A stretch of DNA of 17,618 bases from Oscillibacter sp. (lineage in GTDB: Bacteria; Bacillota; Clostridia; Oscillospirales; Oscillospiraceae), in NCBI GenBank assembly GCA_020025415.1, contig JAHHSB010000009.1:1-17618 (forward strand). The letters run 5' to 3'. Within the stretch, counting starts at the first letter, position 1. Every line of letters starts with the position of its first letter. A program made the position numbers and the translations under genes. Positions 6,687 to 14,792 of the stretch are shown in pieces. The notes under the pieces are model-generated. The model made no database searches and was not told where the DNA came from. It was given only the letters and a program-made list of their open reading frames with translations.

Positions 6687-7300
6687 GACTCGGCGTCCAG
6701 GGCGTGGCGCACGTAGGGATTGGTCTGCCGCTCCTGTTCCAGAGTGGAGGCGTCCATATGGCCGGGATAGACGGCATAGTCCCCCTCCAGGCGGGCCAGG
6801 CGGGCCAGGGAGTGAAGGATCTGTTCCATGTCGCCGTCGGGCAGGTCCACCCGGCCGCAGGACCCGGCGAAGAGGGTGTCGCCGCACAGCAGGGCGTTTT
6901 CTACCTGCAGCGTTACGGAGCCTTTGGAGTGGCCGGGGGTGGAGAGGATGTGGACCGTCAGGGAACCCACAGCGATGGTATCGCCCTCGTCGTAGTGGCG
7001 GATGTCGGCGTCCGCGGGCAAGGGGCCGAACAGTTGGCTGGTGCCCACGGGCTCGGCGGCGTGAATATAGACCGGCAGGTGAGGAAAATGCTGCAAAAGC
7101 CCGGCCAGGCCGTCGGTATGATCGGTGTGGCCGTGGGTCAGCAGCACGCACACCGGCTGGCAGCCGGCAGCCTGCACGGCGGCGGCAATGCGGTCGCCGC
7201 AGTCGCCGGGATCCACAATGGCGCAGGTTTTGGTCTGCTCATCTTGCAGCAGATAACAGTTGGTGCAGATGGGGCCCACCTGCATGGAGGTAATTTTCAT
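6683..7300 (-). CDS. Metallo-beta-lactamase-fold hydrolase, glyoxalase II-like
   Basis: 205 residues, the length of the single-domain YqgX/GloB-like group. THGHTDHTDG (55-64) is the zinc-binding HxHxDH motif, followed by TPGHS (His124), GDTLF (Asp141) and YPGH (His181), so both metal sites are complete. Members hydrolyse thioesters such as S-lactoylglutathione or related bacillithiol-type adducts; the substrate here cannot be told. It lies 13 bases after the dtd stop with GGAG placed directly after that stop, and overlaps hemZ by 4 bases, so dtd, this gene and hemZ form one transcript. Confidence 0.92.
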   Translation of the reverse strand: MKITSMQVGPICTNCYLLQDEQTKTCAIVDPGDCGDRIAAAVQAAGCQPVCVLLTHGHTDHTDGLAGLLQHFPHLPVYIHAAEPVGTSQLFGPLPADADIRHYDEGDTIAVGSLTVHILSTPGHSKGSVTLQVENALLCGDTLFAGSCGRVDLPDGDMEQILHSLARLARLEGDYAVYPGHMDASTLEQERQTNPYVRHALDAES

Positions 7301-7313
7301 CTAACATCACTCC

Positions 7314-7760
7314 TTACAGCGTATCAGTGTCCAGGATCAGCGTCAAGGGCCCGTCGTTGAGAGAGTCCACCTTCATATCGGCACCGAAGACCCCGCATTC
7401 CACGGGAAAGCCCTTTTCCCGGCACAGGGTCAGGAAGGTCTCATAGAGGGGGATGGCGGTCTCCGGCCGGGCGGCCTCCAGAAAATCCGGCCGGCGCCCC
7501 CGGCGGCAGTTGCCGTACAGGGTGAATTGGGAGACTACCAGCAGCGCACCGTCCACCGATTCCAACCCCCGGTTCATTTTCCCTTCCTCATCTTCGAAAA
7601 TGCGCAGGGAGCAGATTTTATCCGCCAGTTTTTTGGCCTGGGCCTCGGTGTCGTTGTGAGTAATCCCCAGCAGCACCAAAAAGCCCCGGCCGATCTGGCC
7701 GTGTATTTGCCCGTCGATGGAGACGGAGGCCCGGGTGACCCGGGTGACGACTGCGCGCAT
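7314..7760 (-). CDS. dtd: D-aminoacyl-tRNA deacylase
   Basis: 148 residues, standard length. [17 protein letters not shown] opens the family fold; SQFTLYG (77-83) and LNDGPLT (134-140), which carries the Gly-cisPro element (usually GPVT), form the D-amino-acid pocket. The enzyme frees tRNAs mischarged with D-amino acids or glycine. AAAGGAG lies 8 bases before the ATG. Location downstream of rel is the Firmicute norm, but here 308 gene-free bases separate the two, and a weak promoter is possible at 7807-7835. Confidence 0.96.
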   Translation of the reverse strand: MRAVVTRVTRASVSIDGQIHGQIGRGFLVLLGITHNDTEAQAKKLADKICSLRIFEDEEGKMNRGLESVDGALLVVSQFTLYGNCRRGRRPDFLEAARPETAIPLYETFLTLCREKGFPVECGVFGADMKVDSLNDGPLTLILDTDTL

Positions 7761-7806
7761 AGACCGCGCTCCTTTCCTGTGTCAGTTGTATGCCCCGCTC
7801 TTTCGG

Positions 7807-7835
7807 AATAGAGGAAAGGCCTTCGGCAATTTCAA
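7807..7835 (-). promoter_or_regulatory. Possible SigA promoter for dtd
   Basis: TTGAAA (7830-7835), 17 bases, then TCTATT (7807-7812), about 47 bases before the dtd start. The -35 is good; the -10 matches only four of six positions. It would let dtd-hydrolase-hemZ be expressed apart from recJ-rel. Confidence 0.3.
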
Positions 7836-7860
7836 TGATTTTCACCGCGGCGCGTACAAG

Positions 7861-8042
7861 GCGAAAATCCCCCGCCTCAGCCGCCTTGGGCGGCGTGCAC
7901 CAGCCCGCAGACTGGTGCGAGGGGGGACAGCGTCCCCCTTCGAATCGTTCCCTCGCCTTGCTCCGAAGGCAAAGCAGCGAAGCGTTTGCGGAGGAACCGG
8001 CGGAGCGGCGGCGGGAGAGGCCTTTGCCCTGAGAGGGTAAAG
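7861..8042. repeat. Block of consecutive hairpins between rel and dtd (candidate dispersed intergenic element)
   Basis: The 308 bases from 7761 to 8068 contain no credible gene. Within them lie five hairpins in a row: GCCGCC/GGCGGC (7880-7894), GCACCAG/CTGGTGC (7897-7918), GGGGGAC/GTCCCCC (7922-7938), a bulged stem CTCC..GCAAA/TTTGC.GGAG (7961-7993), and CCTTTGCCCT/AGGGTAAAGG (8020-8042, one non-Watson-Crick position). No T-run follows on the minus strand. Perfect arms with short loops suggest selection for structure, as in REP-like elements or transcript-stability elements, but I cannot search for further copies. Confidence 0.5.
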
Positions 8043-8068
8043 GGAGCGATCCAGAGCTTGCGCCCCCG

Positions 8069-10291
8069 TCAGCCCGCGGGCCGGTTCACCTTCAGCACGC
8101 CGGAGATCTGGTTGAGCTTGTTCATCACCGTTTTCAGGTGCTGGGCATCCCGGATGCGGATGTCCAGGCGGATCATGGCAAACTCGTCGGTGGTGGAGCG
8201 GGACTGAATGCCCAGCACGAAAGTGTTGGTGGTGGACAGTGCCGCAGAGATATCCAGCAGCAGATTGGCCCGGTCCTTGCAGACCACCTCCAGGGAGGTG
8301 GGATAGTTCTCATTGGTGTCGCTGCCCCAGCTGACCTTGATCCAGCGGTCTTTCTGATCGGGGGCATTGCGCCGCTCCGGCGAGGCGTTGGGACAGTCCG
8401 CCCGGTGGACGGAGACGCCGTAGCCCCGGGTGATAAAGCCGATAATCTCGTCCCCGGGCACGGGAGTGCAGCACTTGGAAAATTTCACCAGGCAGTTGTC
8501 CAGCCCCTCCACGATGATGCCCTGCTCGCTCTTGATGCGCTTGGGCTCGGCGGAGCGGGGCGCCTGCTCGGCGGGCTTTTCCGCCGGGGCGGCCAGGGCG
8601 GCCGCGGCGGCCTTCTCGGTCTGATGCTGCTTGGCGATGCGCTGCAGCTCCCCCTGCATCCGGGCCACGGCCTTCTGGGCGGAGAAGCCGCCGTAGCCGA
8701 TGGCGGCGTACATCTCGTCCAAAGAGCCGAAGGAGACTTTCTTCAGCAGGCTGGGCAGGTTTTCCGGGTCGGTGACGTCCTTCATCAAGATGCCGCAGTG
8801 CTTGAGTTCCGCTTCGAAGGAGGCTCGGCCGTTGGCGATGTTCTCCTCCCGCTTCTCCTTTTTGAACCACTGGCGGATCTTGCTGCGGGCCTCGTTGGAC
8901 TTGGCGATCTTCATCCAGTCCCGGCTGGGGCCCTTGGCAGATTTGGAGGTCAGGATCTCCACGATGTCACCGTTTTGCAGCACATGGTCGAAGGTGACGA
9001 TGCGGTTATTCACCTTGGCACCGGTCATGTGGTTGCCGACGGCGGAGTGGATGGCATAGGCAAAGTCGATGGGGGTGGCACCGGCGGGCAGGTTCTGCAC
9101 GTCGCCGTTGGGGGTGAAGACGAACACCTCGTCGGCAAACATATCCACCTTCAGCGAGCGGATATAGTCCTCGGCGTCGGCACCCTCTTGATTCTCCAGC
9201 AGGCGGCGCACCCACTCGTACTTCCCCTCGGTGCCGGCGCCTTGGCCGCTCTGCTTGTATTTCCAGTGGGCGGCCACGCCGTACTCGGCGATCTCGTGCA
9301 TCTCCTGGGTGCGGATCTGCACCTCAAAGGGGATGCCGTCGGCACCCATGACGGTGGTGTGCAGGGACTGGTAGCCGTTGGGCTTGGGGGTGCCGATATA
9401 GTCCTTAAAGCGGCCCAGAATGGGCTTGTAGATGTCGTGAATCACGCCCAGGACGTTGTAGCAGTCGCCCACGGTGTCCACGATCACCCGGAAGGCGAAC
9501 AGGTCGAAGATCTCGTCTAAGGACTTGTTCTGGCTGAACATCTTCCGGTAGATGGAGTAGGGATGCTTCATCCGGCCGTAGATGATGTGCTTGATCTCCA
9601 GCTCATTGAGACGCTGATCGATCTGGGCCTGGGTCTTTTTCATGAACTCGTCGTATTCCTGGCGCTTGGCATCTAGTTTGGAGACAATCTCGTTATAGCC
9701 GACGGGGTCCAGATACTTCAGCGACAGATCCTCCAGCTCCCACTTGATGCGCTGCATGCCCAGCCGGTGGGAGATGGGGGCATAGATCTCCATGGTCTCC
9801 AGGGATTTCTGCTTCTGTTTGTCCAGAGACTGGTACTCCATGGTGCGCATATTGTGCAGCCGGTCGGAGATCTTGATCAGGATCACCCGGATGTCCTTAG
9901 ACATGGCGATGAGCATCTTGCGCAGATTCTCCATCTGCTCGTCTTCCTTGGTGGCGTACTGAATCCGGGTCAGTTTGCTGACCCCTTCCACCAGGTCGGC
10001 AATGGTGGGGGAGAACTGCTTGGCCAGCTGGTCATAGGTGGCGGGGGTATCTTCAATGCAGTCGTGGAGCAGCGCCGCCTGGATAGACTCCGAGTCCAGC
10101 CGCAGCTCCTCGGCCACGATCTGCGCCACCGCTAACGGATGGATGATATAAGGCTCGCCGCTTTTGCGCTTTTGCCCCTGGTGGGACTGTTCGGCAAATT
10201 CAAAGGCGGCCCGGATCTGGGGGATGTCGGCCCCCGGGTTATAGGTCAAAATCGTGTCAACGAGTTTCTGAAATTGTTCCTGGGTGGTCAT
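8069..10291 (-). CDS. rel: Bifunctional (p)ppGpp synthetase/hydrolase Rel
   Basis: 740 residues, full-length RSH enzyme that makes and degrades the stringent alarmone. The HD hydrolase domain has GQKRKSGEPYIIHP (39-52) and LLHDCIEDT (74-82), so it looks active. The synthetase has GRFKDYIGTPKPNGYQSLHT (293-312) and EVQIRT (323-328). TGS follows (about 385-450), then an Ala/Pro/Glu-rich linker (560-588), a cysteine-containing module (KCCTPVPGDE, 606-615, and ADCPN) and an ACT domain (about 665-738). The RFKD pattern fits bifunctional Rel rather than RelA. The ATG is 9 bases after the recJ stop, with GAGG overlapping that stop, so translation is probably coupled. apt, usual between recJ and rel in B. 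subtilis, is absent. The 308-bp hairpin block follows the stop. Confidence 0.97.
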   Translation of the reverse strand: MTTQEQFQKLVDTILTYNPGADIPQIRAAFEFAEQSHQGQKRKSGEPYIIHPLAVAQIVAEELRLDSESIQAALLHDCIEDTPATYDQLAKQFSPTIADLVEGVSKLTRIQYATKEDEQMENLRKMLIAMSKDIRVILIKISDRLHNMRTMEYQSLDKQKQKSLETMEIYAPISHRLGMQRIKWELEDLSLKYLDPVGYNEIVSKLDAKRQEYDEFMKKTQAQIDQRLNELEIKHIIYGRMKHPYSIYRKMFSQNKSLDEIFDLFAFRVIVDTVGDCYNVLGVIHDIYKPILGRFKDYIGTPKPNGYQSLHTTVMGADGIPFEVQIRTQEMHEIAEYGVAAHWKYKQSGQGAGTEGKYEWVRRLLENQEGADAEDYIRSLKVDMFADEVFVFTPNGDVQNLPAGATPIDFAYAIHSAVGNHMTGAKVNNRIVTFDHVLQNGDIVEILTSKSAKGPSRDWMKIAKSNEARSKIRQWFKKEKREENIANGRASFEAELKHCGILMKDVTDPENLPSLLKKVSFGSLDEMYAAIGYGGFSAQKAVARMQGELQRIAKQHQTEKAAAAALAAPAEKPAEQAPRSAEPKRIKSEQGIIVEGLDNCLVKFSKCCTPVPGDEIIGFITRGYGVSVHRADCPNASPERRNAPDQKDRWIKVSWGSDTNENYPTSLEVVCKDRANLLLDISAALSTTNTFVLGIQSRSTTDEFAMIRLDIRIRDAQHLKTVMNKLNQISGVLKVNRPAG

Positions 10292-10300
10292 ACCCTTACC

Positions 10301-12385
10301 TCAATTCCGTAATGTGGTTGGATTTTGCAGCCGTGCCAGATAGGGACAGGCGTTCAGATCCACCTTGCCTCGCAGGGGGAGCAGGCGCAGGCTGATGGTG
10401 TCCCCGTTCCGGGAAAGGGACAGCAGCCCCCGCTCGGAAAATACCTCCAGCGACAGCGCCGAGCGCAGGAAGCTCTCCGATCCGCCGGACTCTCCGGCCA
10501 GCTGCCGCAGGGCCGCAAGGAAGGGCTGTTCCAGCTTGCCCTGGCGCAGCTTCCGCGCCAGGGCGGTCCAGATGGCGCCGAACTGCTCCCGGGAGGTGCG
10601 CAGACGGCAGATCTCCTGGGCCGTCAAGGGGCCGCCGTCCAGGCAGCGGCGCAGCAGCTCCAGCGCCTCGGCCTCGTGGCGGCTGGGACTCAGGGACGGG
10701 CGCACATCCAGCAGCTGCAGCTGCAGCGTGGTAGAGCCACGGAAGGTGTTGGCCTGGAGATGGAAGGCCGCGTCCACCCGGTCGCCGGGGGCGATGTGAC
10801 AGGCGGCCTCGGTCATGGAGAAGAAGATCCCGTCAAAGCGGATGGTGCCCTTGGAAAGCCGCAGCTTCAGGTGCTTGCCCTGGCCCACGGGCTGTACGGC
10901 GTCCACCGTGGCCCCCAGCAGGGCGAACACAGGCCGGGGATTACCGGAGCCGTAGGGCTCCAGCTGGTCCAAAGAGGCCACCTCCCGCAGGTTCACGCTG
11001 GCGGGAGAGGTGATGGCCGCGTCGATCTCCAACGAGGATACCGGCGGCTCCTTTCCCGCCCAGGAGCGGACACAGCGGTTCATTCGGGCCCGAAAGGCGT
11101 CGATATTCTCCTCCCGGATGGTGAAGCCCGCGGCCAGGGCGTGGCCGCCAAACTCCTCCAGCAGGTCGGCGCAGGATGCCAGCGCCTCAAAGAGATTGAA
11201 GCCCCCGTAGGAGCGGCACGAACCCTTGCCGGTGCCGTCTTTTAAATGGATCATAAAGCTGGGGCAGGCGTATTTCTCGCTCAGGCGGGAGGCCACGATG
11301 CCCACCACCCCCTGGTGCCAGCGGGTGCTGGAGAGCACCAGGGCGCTGCGGGACTCCTCCGGCAGGGCCTTGATCTGCTCGATGGCCTCGGCACAGATGG
11401 CCTGCTCTACCTGCTGGCGCTCCCGGTTGAGCTGGCACAGCTCTTTTGCCAGCTCCTCTGCCCGGGCGGGGTCGGAACACTCCAGCAGGTCCGCAGCCAG
11501 ATCCGCCGCTCCCATGCGCCCGGCGGCGTTGATCCGGGGGGAGAGGACGAAGCCGATCTGGGTGGAGCTTAAGGGCTTGCCTGCCAGGCCCGCCTCCTGC
11601 ACCAGGGCGTGGATGCCCACAAAATCCGTGTGGGGCAGGCACTCCAGTCCCGCCCGGACGATGGTTCGGTTCTCCCCCTCCATACGCATCACATCCGCCA
11701 CCGTGCCGATGGCGGCCAGGGTGCAGTAGCGGGCAAACAGGGCGTCTTCCCGGCTCTCGCCCCCCAGGGCCAGCACCAGCTTCAGCGCCACGCCTACCCC
11801 CGCCAGGTGCTTGAAGGGATAGGGGCAGTCCGGCCGGTGGGGGTCCACCACTGCCGCCGCGTTGGGCAGCGGCTCCCGGCACTCGTGATGGTCGGTGATG
11901 ACCACGTCCAGCCCGATGGAGTTGGCATAGTCCACTTCTTCGTTGCCGGTGATGCCGCAGTCCACGGTGATCATCAGCGTGGCCCCCTGTTGGCGCAGGG
12001 CGGCGATGGCGTCCTTGCTTAGGCCGTAGCCATCCTCAATGCGCCGGGGAATGTGCCGCAGACAGGGCACGCCGCAGCGGCGCAGATAGTCAGTCAAAAG
12101 GCAGGTGGAGGTGATGCCGTCCACGTCGTAGTCGCCGAAGACCGCCACTGTCTCACCATCGGCGATGGCCCGCTGGATCCGGGCCACGGCCTTATCCATG
12201 TCCCGCATCAGCAGGGGCGAGGCGGACAGGGTCCGCTCATCGTCCAGGTATTCCGCTGCCTCTTCCGGGTCCGCCGCGCCGCGGACTGCCAGCACCGTAG
12301 ACAAAAGATATGAGTATCCCGCGCTCTGCAGAAGCGCCACCGCTTCCGGATCCGGCGACCCGATGTTCCACTTTTCAAATTTCAA
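10301..12385 (-). CDS. recJ: Single-stranded-DNA-specific exonuclease RecJ
   Basis: 694 residues. GDYDVDGITS (84-93), VDCGITG (141-147) and TDHHE (164-168) form the DHH metal-binding phosphoesterase core. The DHHA1 part has WHQGVVGIVASRL (356-368) and GGHALAAG (413-420). An OB domain (about 450-565) follows, then a 130-residue C-terminal extension with a winged-helix look. RecJ degrades single-stranded DNA 5' to 3' in recombination and repair. The start is a TTG at 12385, preceded by AAAAGGAG at 10 bases; no earlier in-frame ATG fits, and the resulting MKFEKWN is a normal RecJ beginning. It is the first gene after a near-consensus promoter and leads the recJ-rel transcript. Confidence 0.96.
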   Translation of the reverse strand: MKFEKWNIGSPDPEAVALLQSAGYSYLLSTVLAVRGAADPEEAAEYLDDERTLSASPLLMRDMDKAVARIQRAIADGETVAVFGDYDVDGITSTCLLTDYLRRCGVPCLRHIPRRIEDGYGLSKDAIAALRQQGATLMITVDCGITGNEEVDYANSIGLDVVITDHHECREPLPNAAAVVDPHRPDCPYPFKHLAGVGVALKLVLALGGESREDALFARYCTLAAIGTVADVMRMEGENRTIVRAGLECLPHTDFVGIHALVQEAGLAGKPLSSTQIGFVLSPRINAAGRMGAADLAADLLECSDPARAEELAKELCQLNRERQQVEQAICAEAIEQIKALPEESRSALVLSSTRWHQGVVGIVASRLSEKYACPSFMIHLKDGTGKGSCRSYGGFNLFEALASCADLLEEFGGHALAAGFTIREENIDAFRARMNRCVRSWAGKEPPVSSLEIDAAITSPASVNLREVASLDQLEPYGSGNPRPVFALLGATVDAVQPVGQGKHLKLRLSKGTIRFDGIFFSMTEAACHIAPGDRVDAAFHLQANTFRGSTTLQLQLLDVRPSLSPSRHEAEALELLRRCLDGGPLTAQEICRLRTSREQFGAIWTALARKLRQGKLEQPFLAALRQLAGESGGSESFLRSALSLEVFSERGLLSLSRNGDTISLRLLPLRGKVDLNACPYLARLQNPTTLRN

Positions 12386-12439
12386 CGGAGGACCGCTCCT
12401 TTTCCGCAGATTTCGCTAAAATGCCATGATAACTTTACT

Positions 12440-12468
12440 ATTATAGCAACTTTTCGGAGAAAGGTAAA
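12440..12468 (-). promoter_or_regulatory. SigA-type promoter of recJ-rel
   Basis: On the minus strand TTTACC (12463-12468), 17 bases, then a perfect TATAAT (12440-12445). It lies 55 bases upstream of the recJ TTG start and is divergent from the SLH gene promoter. Confidence 0.82.
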
Positions 12469-12506
12469 GACTATTCTGCAAAGCCGCTCCGGGAAGAAGC
12501 GCTGGT

Positions 12507-12535
12507 TTGACGGGAAGGGGAAAGTCTGATACAAT
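12507..12535 (+). promoter_or_regulatory. SigA-type promoter of the SLH protein gene
   Basis: TTGACG (12507-12512), 17-base spacer, TACAAT (12530-12535), close to the vegetative consensus. It lies 39 bases before the ATG, which has AAGGAGG about 9 bases upstream. The near-consensus elements suggest constitutive vegetative expression. Confidence 0.85.
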
Positions 12536-12574
12536 GTCGCCCGGAAAACCATTCCAAAATAAGGAGGTTCATCC

Positions 12575-14104
12575 ATGAAACGAACGTTATCGCGCCTGCT
12601 CTCCTGCGCGCTGCTGTGCGGCGTGCTGTGCGGGTTGCTGCCCGTCCGGGCGGACGCCGCGGGCCGGTTTTCGGACGTGCCGTCCGGATCCTGGGCCGCT
12701 AAGTCCATTGAACGGGCGGTGGACCTGGGCCTATTCCAGGGGAAAAGCGCCACCCGCTTCGGCATGGGAGAGGGGATGACCCGCAGCGCCTTTGCCGTGG
12801 TACTGTGCCGACTGTTTGATTGGGAGCTGGAAAAGCCTGCCGAGGGCAGCTTTGCCGACAACCAGAATCCCGACGCCTGGTATTATGCCGCGGTGGAGAC
12901 CGCCTATCGCCAGGGGGCCATCCCCGGGCAGAGCGAGTATTTCCGCCCCCGCGACGCCATCGCCCGGGAGGAAATGGCCGTGATGCTGGTGCGGGCTTTG
13001 GGCTACACCACCATTGCGGGCCTGACCCAGCAGCTGCCCATGCCCTTCCGGGACGTGACCACCAACGCCGGGTATATCGCCATGGCCCATGAGCTGGGGA
13101 TCATCAACGGAGTCAGCGACACCGCCTTCTCCCCGGACACGCCGGCTACCCGGGAACAGGTGGCGGTGATGCTGGTGCGGGTCTATGATAAGTATTACAG
13201 CGCCGCCCCCTCCCTATGCGGGCTGGTCCGGGAGAGCGGGGAGCTGCCGGAGCTGTCGGCCTATACCGCTTTGGCGGTGGATGGGGTGCAGCTGGCACGG
13301 GGCAGAGTGTATCCCGGCGCCCTGAGCGGCCAGCAGATGGAGGCGCTCCGCCAGGAGATCCAGGGGGCCGGGGGCAAGGCGCTGCTGGCCGTCAGCGGCA
13401 GCGCCGCCGCGCTGGACAGCGGCGCGGCGGAGGCCGCGGCCCTGCTCACCGCCCGGGTGACGGATGAGGGCTGGGACGGCGTGCTGCTGGACCTGCCGGG
13501 ACTGAAGGAGGCGGAGCGGGCCGGGCTCACCGCCCTGGTTCAGGCGCTGGACAAGGCTCTGGGGAAAAAGACCCTTTATGTGACTGCGGAGGCGCCCGCC
13601 TGGCAGGAGGAGCGCGCCGGCGGCTATGACTACGCCGCTCTGGCCAAATCCGCCGACCGGCTGATCTTGCGGGCGGCCTCCTATGAAAAGCGCAGCGGCA
13701 GTTTCCCCACCGCGCCGCTGGAGCCGCTGGAGGAGCTGTACTATGCCTTGGCGGAGCTCAAAGGCACCGTCAGAGGGGACAAGCTCTCGCTGTGGATCAC
13801 TACCACCGGCCGGCAGTGGACGGGCGGCAGCAGCGCCGGCAGCTGCACGGCCCAGGAGATCGCCCAGCTGCTGGAGAGCAGCCGGACAGAGGACTATTAC
13901 TCCGCCCGGTATGAGGCGGCGTATCTCATTAACTCGGCCTCCGGCGGCCAGAAGGTGGTCTGGTATCAGGACGGCCGCAGCGCTGCCGCCCGGGCCCAGC
14001 TGGCCAGCTTTTTCAACGTGAGCAGCTTTTTCCTGAGCGATGTGCAGTCCGTGGCGGCATATCCCCAGGGCTCGATGACCGACGGCCTGCTGGGCAGGCT
14101 GTAA
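12575..14104 (+). CDS. Secreted protein with three SLH repeats and a GH18-like domain lacking the catalytic Glu
   Basis: 509 residues. Residues 1-28 are a signal peptide, probably cut after ADA. Three SLH repeats follow: FSDVPSGSW.. (32-81), FADNQNPDAWYY.. (93-144) and FRDVTTNAGYI.. (158-207); SLH repeats anchor proteins to pyruvylated wall polymers. Residues 225-509 resemble a glycoside hydrolase 18 barrel of the SleL/YaaH type: DEGWDGVLLDLPGL (297-310) takes the place of the catalytic DGxxxDxE strand, and YDYAALAKSADRLILRA (351-367) matches the YDY..ALG..AD..VLM strand. The catalytic glutamate position holds proline, and the usual MxYD reads RAAS, so chitinase or glucosaminidase activity is unlikely. 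It may bind wall glycan or peptidoglycan. It is the only plus-strand protein gene, transcribed alone from its own promoter and ended by a terminator. Confidence 0.85.
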   Translation: MKRTLSRLLSCALLCGVLCGLLPVRADAAGRFSDVPSGSWAAKSIERAVDLGLFQGKSATRFGMGEGMTRSAFAVVLCRLFDWELEKPAEGSFADNQNPDAWYYAAVETAYRQGAIPGQSEYFRPRDAIAREEMAVMLVRALGYTTIAGLTQQLPMPFRDVTTNAGYIAMAHELGIINGVSDTAFSPDTPATREQVAVMLVRVYDKYYSAAPSLCGLVRESGELPELSAYTALAVDGVQLARGRVYPGALSGQQMEALRQEIQGAGGKALLAVSGSAAALDSGAAEAAALLTARVTDEGWDGVLLDLPGLKEAERAGLTALVQALDKALGKKTLYVTAEAPAWQEERAGGYDYAALAKSADRLILRAASYEKRSGSFPTAPLEPLEELYYALAELKGTVRGDKLSLWITTTGRQWTGGSSAGSCTAQEIAQLLESSRTEDYYSARYEAAYLINSASGGQKVVWYQDGRSAAARAQLASFFNVSSFFLSDVQSVAAYPQGSMTDGLLGRL

Positions 14105-14120
14105 GGCGCCGGGAAGCGCA

Positions 14121-14168
14121 GATCAAAAAAGCAGGGGCCCCGCCTTTGGGCGGGACCCCTGCTTCTTG
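14121..14168. terminator. Bidirectional terminator between the SLH and P-loop genes
   Basis: GCAGGGG (14131-14137) and CCCGCC (14139-14144) pair with GGCGGG (14149-14154) and CCCCTGC (14156-14162) around the loop TTTG, 13 bp with one mismatch. On the minus strand it is followed by six T (14125-14130); on the plus strand the tail is TTCTTGCTTT. It serves both converging genes, more strongly the minus-strand one. Confidence 0.88.
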
Positions 14169-14199
14169 CTTTCATGGAACAGATATGCGCCGTGGTGCC

Positions 14200-14610
14200 T
14201 TACAGGAATCTGGCCATGGCATCGGTGGCCATGGAGGTGTCGGCGCTGATGGTGGCGGTGAATTTGATGTTGTTCTGCTCGCCGAAGGCATCTAGCCAGT
14301 TGATGAAAGCCTCGGTCTCGGGGCAGATCTCCCCGCCTACGATCTTGCAGAGATTGTCGATAAAAACATGAGAAATATCATAGTTCCCCGCGTACAAGCC
14401 GCTGATGAAGCCACGGAAAACGTCATAGTTGTTCAGCTTGTATTCCTGAGCGTCGATCAAGCGGATGTGATAGTGAATGTCGTATTTCAAATTGGAGTTG
14501 GCCTCAATGCATACCACGTTGCCGGGCTCGTCCTTCGCCGTGCTGTTGATCATCTCGATCAGCTTCTTGGTCTTGCCGGAACCCTTCACGCCCATAATCA
14601 GTCTGACCAT
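14200..14610 (-). CDS. Small P-loop NTPase-like protein of unknown function
   Basis: 136 residues. GVKGSGKT (7-14) is a clean Walker A loop directly after the first strand; HVFIDNL (81-87) is a plausible Walker B strand ending in Asp85, and the last strand FTATISAD (117-124) could serve as sensor. The size and layout recall a minimal RecA/thymidine-kinase-like P-loop core, but the zinc finger and lasso of thymidine kinase are absent, so nucleoside kinase is not supported. No membrane segment. AGGAG is 9 bases before the ATG. It is a single gene with its own promoter (14662-14689) and a strong terminator. Base composition is visibly lower in GC than neighbouring genes, with more Asn, Ile, Lys and Tyr. 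Function unknown. Confidence 0.8.
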   Translation of the reverse strand: MVRLIMGVKGSGKTKKLIEMINSTAKDEPGNVVCIEANSNLKYDIHYHIRLIDAQEYKLNNYDVFRGFISGLYAGNYDISHVFIDNLCKIVGGEICPETEAFINWLDAFGEQNNIKFTATISADTSMATDAMARFL

Positions 14611-14661
14611 GTTACATCACTCCTGTTCATTTATGAATTGCGGGGATAAGTATCTAACGTA

Positions 14662-14689
14662 AGTATAACATAAAAAAGGGAAAAGACAA
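14662..14689 (-). promoter_or_regulatory. SigA-type promoter of the P-loop gene
   Basis: TTGTCT (14684-14689), 16 bases, then TATACT (14662-14667) on the minus strand, 51 bases before the ATG. The surrounding 14,640-14,720 segment is AT-rich compared with the rest of the window. Confidence 0.7.
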
Positions 14690-14730
14690 TGCAGAAAAGG
14701 GACGGAAAAGTTTGTATATAATGCAAATTG

Positions 14731-14762
14731 ACAGGGGCGATCCGGCTTTGGAACGCCCCTGT
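14731..14762 (-). terminator. Hairpin terminator downstream of pgi
   Basis: ACAGGGGCG (14731-14739) pairs perfectly with CGCCCCTGT (14754-14762), 9 bp with a 14-base loop, 30 bp beyond the pgi stop. On the minus strand the tail is CAATTTGCATT, only moderately T-rich; the opposite side has four T. Probable, with weaker T-run than the others. Confidence 0.6.
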
Positions 14763-14792
14763 TTTGTGAAAAATGAACAGATTTTTCGGAAT

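Noticed and set aside
7687..7845. Short minus-strand frame starting with GTG and reading MKIIEIAEGL
   Set aside because: It runs out of frame into dtd, has no ribosome site of quality and falls at the edge of the hairpin block.
14729..14762. TTGACA at 14729-14734 as a plus-strand -35 box
   Set aside because: It is part of the pgi terminator stem, no -10 follows at proper spacing, and no plus-strand gene begins there.
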